A DNA stretch of 64,000 nt, taken from contig NZ_SOCT01000001.1 in NCBI RefSeq assembly GCF_004364435.1, positions 248,001 through 312,000 on the forward strand, written 5' to 3'. Numbering within the stretch: the stretch's first letter is position 1; every line of letters begins with the position of its first letter. The notes below the pieces were generated by a model. The model had not been told where the DNA came from. It made no database searches and was given only the letters and a program-made list of their open reading frames with translations. Positions 57,553 to 64,000 of this stretch are shown here, piece after piece. A program made the translations under genes and the position numbers. This stretch comes from Pseudomonas sp. LP_7_YM (lineage in GTDB: Bacteria; Pseudomonadota; Gammaproteobacteria; Pseudomonadales; Pseudomonadaceae).

Positions 57553-58047
57553 ATGGACGAGATTCATCGCCTCAGCGAGTTGCTGATAGCCAATCAGCGC
57601 TACGAAGAGCAGAAGCACCAGCGTTTTCACGATGATCTGGCGCAGTGGAATGCCAGCATCGATGCCCTCTACGAACAGGTAGAAATCTGGCTCAAGCCGT
57701 TGGTCGACGCTGGGCAGACGGCGTTCGAATACGAGCCGCATCTGGCCCAGAGCAAAGGCTACCCCGATGAGAACTCACCCTTCAGGACGCGACGAATGGG
57801 GTTCTACGTAGGCGCCCACACGGTGTCATTCGTGCCCGATGCGATGGGCGCGAAAGGGCAGGTGAGTATTTCGGTGAGCGGATTGAGTCTGCACGGGCAA
57901 GAGAAATACAGTCTGCACCTCGATGCAGGATCCCGTGACTGGATGTTGAAAAAGACAGTGGGTGTGAAGGACGCCGAACCGCTGGCGTTTACCGCAGACT
58001 ATTTTGGCAAGTTGTTACAAGGCGTGGTGCCACAACGGCAAGTGTGA
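57553..58047 (+). CDS. Conserved hypothetical protein
   Basis: 164 aa, preceded by GGGAA. N-terminal helices (HRLSELLIANQRYEEQKHQR) and a C-terminal beta-rich part (MGFYVGAHTVSFVPDAMGAK, YSLHLDAGSRDWML). No signal peptide or membrane segment. I do not recognise the family. It lies 98 bp after the lipoprotein gene on the same strand. Confidence 0.75.
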   Translation: MDEIHRLSELLIANQRYEEQKHQRFHDDLAQWNASIDALYEQVEIWLKPLVDAGQTAFEYEPHLAQSKGYPDENSPFRTRRMGFYVGAHTVSFVPDAMGAKGQVSISVSGLSLHGQEKYSLHLDAGSRDWMLKKTVGVKDAEPLAFTADYFGKLLQGVVPQRQV

Positions 58048-58079
58048 CCCGACAGCGGCCTCGTTTATGTCGGCTTTAT

Positions 58080-58165
58080 GGGAGCGAGCCTGTCTGCGAA
58101 TAATGGAAACACAGCGGCCATGTGTTAAGCGGCTGGGTTCGGTTTTCATGAGCAGGTTCGCTCCC
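58080..58165. repeat. REP inverted pair (BIME-like)
   Basis: GGGAGCGAGCCTG at 58080-58092 is repeated as the inverse complement CAGGTTCGCTCCC at 58153-58165 with one change. GGGAGCGAxCCTGCTCxC is a common REP core in pseudomonads. The pair lies between convergent genes, the usual place for such elements. Confidence 0.75.
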
Positions 58166-58214
58166 ACGGTGTCTGCTGATCAAGTCTTGTAGACAGGGCC
58201 TGTGGATCAGAAGA

Positions 58215-58532
58215 TCAACGACGGCCCAGCAGCAGACCGACCACCAGGCCGAACCCGGCCGAGACCGCTACGGTCTGCCATGGGTGGCCGCCAATGTAGG
58301 TTTCGGTGGCTTCAACGGCCGGCTTGGTTTTGTCACGCACGCTGCCCAGGGAATCGACGGCTTGCTTGAGCTTCTGGCTCAGCTGTGCACGCACGGTGTC
58401 AGCTTCTTCCCCGACCAGCGAGGCGCTGTCTTTGAGCAGTTTGTCGGACTCTTCGATAAGGGCCGCCAGTTCGCTGAATGCTTGATCCTGGATCTGTTCG
58501 GCGGCGTTTTGGGCAGCTTGTTTACGAGCCAT
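58215..58532 (-). CDS. DUF883 (ElaB/YqjD-like) membrane-anchored protein
   Basis: 105 aa from the ATG at 58532 (AAGGA upstream). An amphipathic helical N-terminus (AELAALIEESDKLLKD-type repeats) and one C-terminal membrane helix preceded by the family motif GHPWQTVAVSAGFGLVVGLL and ending LGRR. E. coli YqjD tethers ribosomes to the membrane in stationary phase; that role is not proven here. Confidence 0.88.
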   Translation of the reverse strand: MARKQAAQNAAEQIQDQAFSELAALIEESDKLLKDSASLVGEEADTVRAQLSQKLKQAVDSLGSVRDKTKPAVEATETYIGGHPWQTVAVSAGFGLVVGLLLGRR

Positions 58533-58734
58533 GGCAAATTTCCTTTCAGTTAATAATGCAGTGAGCAATGGAGTCGCGCGGGCCGCAAAAAGTTGCAGGA
58601 CAATTCCGCTGCACGGCAAAAAGTGTAACGAATGTAATCGGTCCTTGCGGGTGGCGGGTGTAAGATGCCCACGCTTTTAAGCCGATGTTGGGCTGCCATC
58701 AAGCGTCAAGTTTTTGCAGAAAGAGGTATACGTC

Positions 58735-58992
58735 ATGAGTTTCAATCTGGCCAACAGGTCCCTTACCGAGCGCGCCGAGATCGAGGACGAGAAATCCCGT
58801 TTGTTCGATCTTTGGCAAAGCAATCTGGGCAAAGCCAAGGGCGAAGCTGCCCGCCTGATGGGCGAGCGAGGCAAGCGCAAAGGCAAGTGGTCGGAATGGG
58901 TACGGGCTGAGCTCGACGCCCTGTCGCCGCCTGAGTACGCCAACATGGTGCGCGCTGAAGTGAATCGCTTGGTGGCCGCTGCACGCGGCTGA
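58735..58992 (+). CDS. Small conserved hypothetical protein
   Basis: 85 aa from the ATG at 58735 with AGAGG upstream. Highly charged and helical (LTERAEIEDEKSRLFDLWQS, GEAARLMGERGKRKGKWSEW). No signal or membrane segment. Not recognised; codon use and the ribosome-binding site support a real gene. Confidence 0.7.
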   Translation: MSFNLANRSLTERAEIEDEKSRLFDLWQSNLGKAKGEAARLMGERGKRKGKWSEWVRAELDALSPPEYANMVRAEVNRLVAAARG

Positions 58993-59123
58993 GAGTTCTT
59001 TCTGACTGCAGATGTGATGAATGGTCAACACCCCTCTGTGGCTCGGCCGGTTCAGGCCTGGCCGGGATGCGGTCATCGCCTCTCCTTTTCGTTGCCACGG
59101 GCCCTGAACTTGCACGTGAGCGG

Positions 59124-61748
59124 TCACTGACACTGCGCAGAAGCATCCGATGGGCGTGCAACCTCATTCACCATTTCCATGAGCTGTGCCTGAGAGAAGG
59201 GCTTGGCCAGACGAGGGACTTCGACGGTCTGCCCCGGAACGGCCTCGGCATAGCCTGATACCAGGATCACCGGCATGTCCGGATGTTGCTCGCGGACACG
59301 GGTCACCAGCTGTGCGCCGGTCATGTGGGGCATGGCGTGATCGGTAATGATCAGGTCAAAGTGCTGCTGTTCCAGATAGTCCAGGGCTGCACGGGCGGAA
59401 TTGGCGGGACGAACCCGGTGGCCCATGTCCTTGAGCATTTCCACAGTACTGGTCAGTACCAGTGCGTCGTCGTCTACCGTGAGGATGTCCAGACATGGAT
59501 GGCCGACTTTGCTCTGTGGTGTTTGTTCAACGCTGTCGCCGAGCGATGGCTCTGGCGCCGAAGTGACCGGCAGCCACATCTCGGCGGTGGTGCCAACGCC
59601 CCGGATGCTGTGCAGCTGCAAGGTCCCGCCGCATTGCTCGACCAGCCCATGAACCATGGACAGTCCGAGCCCCGTGCCTTGGCCGACACCCTTGGTGGTA
59701 AAGAACGGCTCCGTCGCGCGCTTGAGTGTTTCCTCGTCCATCCCTTCGCCGGTGTCGGTCACGCTCAGACACCAGTAGTCTCCAGGGCCGGGACGAAGGT
59801 TCGACGCGGTCACGTTGCGCAAACCTGCCTTGATCACGATCAATCCCTGACCGCCCATCGCGTCACGCGCGTTGACCGCAAGATTCAGCAACGCAGCTTC
59901 AAGTTGATTGGGGTCGGTGCTCACCCAGGCAGGCACAGGCGCCGTAACGATCTGCAATTCGATAGTGGGGCCAAGCGAGCGCTGCAGCAGTTCGCTCATA
60001 CCCGCGACCAGTTGGCCGAGCTCGACCGCCTCGGCTCTTAGCTCCTGGCGGCGGGCGAAGGCGAGCATCCGCGCAATCAGCGTGGCGCCGCGTTCAGCTC
60101 CACTGCGGGCGTTATCGACCAATTTCAGAAGTTGCGGGCTGTCCGGCAGGCGTCGGCGTAGCAGATCGAGGCTGCCGAGTACCGCCATGAGCAAGTTGTT
60201 GAAGTCGTGAGCAATGCCGCCTGTGAGATTACCCAGCGCTTCCATTTTCTGCGCCTGCTGCAGCGCTTGCTCTGTGCGACGGATATTGGCCTCGCTCTCG
60301 CGCAGCGCCTCGGTGCGCTCGGCAACCCGAGCTTCCAGATCACGGCGAAAGCGTTCCTCGCTTTCGCGCCTTCTGACTTCGGCGCGAACGCGTTCGATAT
60401 GCGCCCAGGAACGTTCGGTCACTTCGGCCAGCAAGGACAGTTCGCGTGAGGTCCAGCGCCGCGCAACCCGATCATGAATCGACATCAAAGCCGTCAGGCG
60501 ACCGTCCTTGACCAGTGGCATGCAGATGGTCGACGCCAGACCGATGCTCAGAAAAGCCTCGGCCTCTTCCGGGGCAAGCTGTTCGGCGGTTTCATCCAGG
60601 ATCAACGGCAAGCCTGCATGCAGGCGTTTGAGCGCCAGCTTACCAAAGGTGGCCAGGCTGTAACGGCCCACGATGCCCAGCGAGCCCGACGCATGCCAGT
60701 CCCCGCGGATGGTGAAGCCGTCCTGGTCCGGCTCCATGTCGGCATAGGCACAGACTGCAACTTCCAGATGTTCGCCCAGCATTTGCGTGGTAATCGCCAT
60801 GATCACATTGGCATCGATGCTGCGCGCAGTCTCCTTGTTCAGGGCGTCAAGAAACTGCAATCGGCGCTCGTTTGCGCGCAGGGTTTCCTGCGCCTCCCTG
60901 CGTGCAGTGATGTCCGTAGCGGTGCCAAACCATTCGACGATATCGCCACGCTCGTCGAACAAAGGCACGGCCCGTGACAGCGCCCAGCCTGTGCTGCCGT
61001 CGGACCGTATGATCGGATGCTCCAGCGTAAAGCTGGCTTTGTCGCGGATTGCCTGTTCTATGTCGGCGCTGACCCGAGGCTGGTGTGCCGGCTGAATATA
61101 GGTCTGCAACCAACTGTCTCCAGCGCCCGTGCCTGGGTGACGAACGCCCAGTCCGTCCTGATGCTGCAGAATATGCCAGTTCTGCGAAAGCCGGTAAGTG
61201 GCGTCGGCGGTTGCGTTGACCAAGGCCCGGAAGCGCTGTTCGCTATGCAGAAGGTTGCGACCGCCAAGCACGCGTTCGGTGGTTTCCACGACAATGGCAA
61301 TGACGCCTGCGGGGTTTCCGCTTTCGTCCGGTACGGGCGAGTAATCCAGGTCCATCCAGACCTGTTCAGGGTGCCCGTGGCGATGAAGCGTCAACTCCTG
61401 ATCTTTATAAGCCAGGGTTTTGCCGGCCAGGCCCACACGCATGACGTGATCGTTGAAGTCGGCGACTTCCGCCCAACCCTTGCGCACTTCCGAACCGAGC
61501 AAGCGGGGATGGCGATCACCTGCGAATCCGGAATAAGCATCGTTATAGATCATGATGCCTTTCTCACCCCACAGCAGCACGATGGGCACGGGGGAGGCGA
61601 GCAACATGGCGGTGATGGTTTTGAGGCTCTGCGGCCATTTTTCCGGCGCGCCCAGACCGCTGGAAGTCCAGTCGTGGCGACGTATGAGCTCGCCAAGTTC
61701 ACCGCCATGATGAAATTGCAGATTGTCCGCGCAGACTTGCTGGGTCAT
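59124..61748 (-). CDS. Hybrid sensor histidine kinase (PAS-PAS-GAF-HisKA-HATPase-REC)
   Basis: About 874 aa from the ATG at 61748; a longer frame with a TTG start upstream is unlikely. Order: a PAS-like domain with GELGELIRRHDWTSSGLG, a second PAS around residues 175-295, a GAF domain around 310-460, a coiled linker, HisKA with phosphosite His in GGIAHDFNNLL, HATPase with NLAVNARDAMGG and TGEGMDEETL, and a C-terminal receiver with Asp in IITDHAMPHMTG. No membrane segments, so it is cytoplasmic. The output partner is not in the window. Confidence 0.9.
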   Translation of the reverse strand: MTQQVCADNLQFHHGGELGELIRRHDWTSSGLGAPEKWPQSLKTITAMLLASPVPIVLLWGEKGIMIYNDAYSGFAGDRHPRLLGSEVRKGWAEVADFNDHVMRVGLAGKTLAYKDQELTLHRHGHPEQVWMDLDYSPVPDESGNPAGVIAIVVETTERVLGGRNLLHSEQRFRALVNATADATYRLSQNWHILQHQDGLGVRHPGTGAGDSWLQTYIQPAHQPRVSADIEQAIRDKASFTLEHPIIRSDGSTGWALSRAVPLFDERGDIVEWFGTATDITARREAQETLRANERRLQFLDALNKETARSIDANVIMAITTQMLGEHLEVAVCAYADMEPDQDGFTIRGDWHASGSLGIVGRYSLATFGKLALKRLHAGLPLILDETAEQLAPEEAEAFLSIGLASTICMPLVKDGRLTALMSIHDRVARRWTSRELSLLAEVTERSWAHIERVRAEVRRRESEERFRRDLEARVAERTEALRESEANIRRTEQALQQAQKMEALGNLTGGIAHDFNNLLMAVLGSLDLLRRRLPDSPQLLKLVDNARSGAERGATLIARMLAFARRQELRAEAVELGQLVAGMSELLQRSLGPTIELQIVTAPVPAWVSTDPNQLEAALLNLAVNARDAMGGQGLIVIKAGLRNVTASNLRPGPGDYWCLSVTDTGEGMDEETLKRATEPFFTTKGVGQGTGLGLSMVHGLVEQCGGTLQLHSIRGVGTTAEMWLPVTSAPEPSLGDSVEQTPQSKVGHPCLDILTVDDDALVLTSTVEMLKDMGHRVRPANSARAALDYLEQQHFDLIITDHAMPHMTGAQLVTRVREQHPDMPVILVSGYAEAVPGQTVEVPRLAKPFSQAQLMEMVNEVARPSDASAQCQ

Positions 61749-62002
61749 ATGGACCGCTGTTCCGTAAGGCCGTGATGGGTCAAGTGAAGGCGCCCTGAAA
61801 CCTGATAATTCAGGAGCCGGAATCGGTTGGACATTGCGCCCCCGGTTACCGTTCCGATCACGTCTCGGTATGCCGGCTTCCAAAAGCAGGGCGCGAATGT
61901 ACCGACGTATGACGGGTTTCACAACCAATGTCAGATCTCTTCATTCATGAGGCAACAAGGCCCGCCCGAAGCCAGGGTGACAAGTGAAAGCCAGGCGCAG
62001 TC

Positions 62003-62482
62003 TTACCAGTTGCCGTTGGCCGGCTGCGGCAAGCTCAGCGTCCCGCTGTCGTAAAAGCGCATGGTGCCGAAGAGCCCTCCCGCCAGCTTGCCGCGCAGTT
62101 CGTACGGCAGATTGTCCAGGCTTTGTTGTTCGCTAAGCCCCACTGCCTGACGCAGCGCTGCAAAGGCCGAAACTGTTACCGGCACCGTCAGTACACCCTC
62201 GGAGAAACGGGTTATCGTGCCTTTCTGGTCGCTGACGCCCGAGGCCAGCAGCCTGCCGTTGACGTCCAGATTCAACGCCACTCCATCGTAGGGAATGTCG
62301 ACATCATTAGGGTTTTGCAGGCGCAGTTTCACGGCCAAGCGTATTTCCAGGTCCTGCCCCGGCAACGGTTCGATGCCCACCACGTTGATGTTCAAGGGAT
62401 CGCGGTTTGGAAACAGCGCGCAGGCACTCAGGGCCAGCATGAACGCGCATGCAAGCAGGTAACGGAACGGGCGTAGCGGCAT
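62003..62482 (-). CDS. LEA-2 (WHy) domain lipoprotein
   Basis: 159 aa from the ATG at 62482. Lipoprotein signal with lipobox LSAC (Cys21). The LEA14-like/WHy domain follows: VVGIEPLPGQDLEIRLAVKL, RLQNPNDVDIPYDGVALNLD, the NPN motif being typical. Bacterial members are associated with stress tolerance; role here unknown. Confidence 0.85.
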   Translation of the reverse strand: MPLRPFRYLLACAFMLALSACALFPNRDPLNINVVGIEPLPGQDLEIRLAVKLRLQNPNDVDIPYDGVALNLDVNGRLLASGVSDQKGTITRFSEGVLTVPVTVSAFAALRQAVGLSEQQSLDNLPYELRGKLAGGLFGTMRFYDSGTLSLPQPANGNW

Positions 62483-62589
62483 CGTGATGCTCCAGTTGCG
62501 AGGGCGGGCGGGAGAATGCTCCCGCCTGTTCACACCTTGCGATTCAACTGTGCGACCACGAGCCTGGAGAGAGGTTCTGCCTCGGGCCT

Positions 62590-64000
62590 TTACACGGGGT
62601 CCTGCAGCACCTTGACGGTCGAGGCCTGCGGATCGAAATCAGTGATTTCTTCTTCTACATATTCTTCGGGAAGGAAAATATTGAGGATGATCGCGCAGAA
62701 CGCGCCGACGGTAATTGGCGATTCGAAGATGTTGTGCAGCGCTTTGGGCAGTTCGCGCAGCACTTCCGGAACCGCTGCCACCCCCAGGCCCATACCCAGG
62801 GAAATCGCGACGATCAGCATGTTACGACGATGCAGGCCGGCTTCGGAGAGAATCTTGATCCCGGCCACTGCCACTGTGCCGAACATGATCAACGTGGCGC
62901 CGCCGAGCACCGGCTTGGGCATCAATTGCAGCACCGCGCCAATGATCGGGAACAGCCCCAGCAGCACCAGAATGCCGGCAATGAAGAACGCCACGAAGCG
63001 GCTGGCCACACCGGTCAACTGAATCACCCCGTTGTTCTGGGCGAAGGTCACCATCGGCAGGCTGTTGAAGGTAGCGGCTATCGCGGAATTGAGACCGTCA
63101 GCCAACAGGCCCGACTTGATCCTGCGCAGGTAGATCGGGCCGCTCACCGGCTGTTGGGAAATCATCGAATTGGCGGTCAGATCGCCTGCCGCTTCCAGAG
63201 GCGAGACCAGGAAGATCACGGCAATCGGGATGAAGGCCAACAGGTCGAACGAGAAGCCGTATTTAAAAGGCACCGGAATGCTCATCAGCGGCACGTGTGG
63301 CATGTGTGTGAAGTCCACGCGGCCCAGGTACCAGGCCACCCCAAAGCCCAGGGTCAAGCCGATGATGATCGCGCTCAGGCGCAGCAAGGGAATATTGAAA
63401 CGATTGAGCACCACGATCGTGCCCAGCACCAATCCCGCCAGCCCGAGATTGGTCGCTGAGCCCATGTCAGGTGCGCCGAACCCGCCTGCCATATCGGTCA
63501 TCGCCACTTTGAGCAGCGACAGTCCCATCAAGGTGATGATGGTACCGGTCACCACGGGGGTGATGAGCTTGCGCAATTTGCCGATGAACTGGCTCAGCAC
63601 CACCTCTACGAATGCGGCACAGAAGCAGACGCCGAAAATGGTCGAGAGAATCTCGTCAGTGCCGCCACCGCGACTCTTCACTATAAAACCGGCGCTGAGG
63701 ATCACGCTGAGAAAGGAAAAACTGGTGCCCTGCAGACACAAAAGCCCGGAGCCGATGGGGCCGATGCGCTTGGCCTGGATGAAAGTGCCAATACCGGACA
63801 CGAACAGCGCCATGCTGATCAGGTACGGCACTTCGCTGGCAAGGCCCAATACGTTACCAACGATCAGGGTCGGGGTGATGATGCCCACGAAACTGGCGAG
63901 CACGTGCTGCAACGCAGCGAAGATCGCGGCGGTGAAATGCGGTCGGTCATTGAGCCCGTAGATCAGCTCGGTTTTTTTTGCGGCCGGGCGAGACGGGGGA
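62590..64000 (-). CDS. NCS2-family purine/pyrimidine permease, 5' end beyond the window
   Basis: The frame is open to the right edge, so the first residues are missing. About 470 aa are visible. The N-terminal part KKTELIYGLNDRPHFTAAIF and ALQHVLASFVGIITP is the NCS2 start; CLQGTSFSFL and FNSLPMVTFAQNNGVIQLTGV carry the conserved substrate-site motifs (family signature Q/E/P-N-x-G). Twelve or more membrane segments. Uracil or xanthine as substrate cannot be decided from this. Confidence 0.9.
   Translation of the reverse strand, partial: PPSRPAAKKTELIYGLNDRPHFTAAIFAALQHVLASFVGIITPTLIVGNVLGLASEVPYLISMALFVSGIGTFIQAKRIGPIGSGLLCLQGTSFSFLSVILSAGFIVKSRGGGTDEILSTIFGVCFCAAFVEVVLSQFIGKLRKLITPVVTGTIITLMGLSLLKVAMTDMAGGFGAPDMGSATNLGLAGLVLGTIVVLNRFNIPLLRLSAIIIGLTLGFGVAWYLGRVDFTHMPHVPLMSIPVPFKYGFSFDLLAFIPIAVIFLVSPLEAAGDLTANSMISQQPVSGPIYLRRIKSGLLADGLNSAIAATFNSLPMVTFAQNNGVIQLTGVASRFVAFFIAGILVLLGLFPIIGAVLQLMPKPVLGGATLIMFGTVAVAGIKILSEAGLHRRNMLIVAISLGMGLGVAAVPEVLRELPKALHNIFESPITVGAFCAIILNIFLPEEYVEEEITDFDPQASTVKVLQDPV

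Noticed and set aside
61749..61928. 60-codon N-terminal extension of the hybrid kinase
   Set aside because: It would start with TTG and the extra residues (many Arg and Pro) have no PAS-like character; the ATG at 61748 precedes the conserved N-terminal region.

Overview
The window is a stretch of Pseudomonas chromosome, most likely from the P. syringae complex or a close relative. Two things support this. Much of the gene order matches the Pseudomonas core backbone: mobA-moaB-moeA, the yegS-like kinase, slt, uup, a universal stress protein, fadBA, topA, sulA/lexA, psrA, nagZ and a methylthioinosine phosphorylase. In addition, a Psl-type exopolysaccharide operon sits inside that backbone, between moeA and yegS. 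The genus call is firm; the species-group call is inference.

Layout. 0.1-2.6 kb: molybdenum cofactor genes. 2.6-4.2 kb: a rhamnosyltransferase-like GT2 gene, then a decayed patch with a LysR fragment and a deleted hcp (type VI secretion) gene. 4.2-18.5 kb: an eleven-gene minus-strand operon in the order pslA-B-D-E-F-G-H-I-J, a hexapeptide acyltransferase, then pslK. Most junctions overlap or nearly touch. It should encode priming, GDP-mannose supply, assembly, flipping, polymerisation, export and trimming of a mannose-containing extracellular polysaccharide. 19-24.7 kb: a lipid kinase, a NarL-type two-component pair, an Hpt-like protein without its histidine, cheV behind a FliA promoter, and a MOSC protein.

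24.8-42.0 kb is the conserved core. It includes fatty-acid beta-oxidation (fadBA), topoisomerase I, the SOS genes lexA-sulA behind two LexA boxes, psrA behind two overlapping PsrA-type operators, peptidoglycan recycling (nagZ) and purine/methylthio salvage.

42.0-53.1 kb is more accessory. It holds a frameshifted HAD phosphatase remnant, a TerB-like DUF533 protein, a TIM-barrel sugar isomerase, an intergenic block with DnaA-box-like sites, a small DUF6555-like gene, and an L-arabinose uptake cluster (periplasmic mutarotase, GntR regulator, SMP-30 lactonase, araFGH). An XRE regulator follows. 53.1-56.7 kb: a pqiABC-type lipid-transport operon in which PqiA is split into two half-size proteins. 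56.7-64 kb: small envelope proteins, a REP pair, a DUF883 protein, a large hybrid histidine kinase, a LEA-2 lipoprotein and the 3' part of an NCS2 purine/pyrimidine permease cut by the window edge.

I found no tRNA or rRNA genes, CRISPR array, insertion sequence or prophage. No wholly new system is evident. The most unusual items are the acyltransferase-containing Psl operon with a decayed hcp/LysR patch at its 3' end, the DnaA-box intergenic block, and several uncharacterised palindromes beside regulators.
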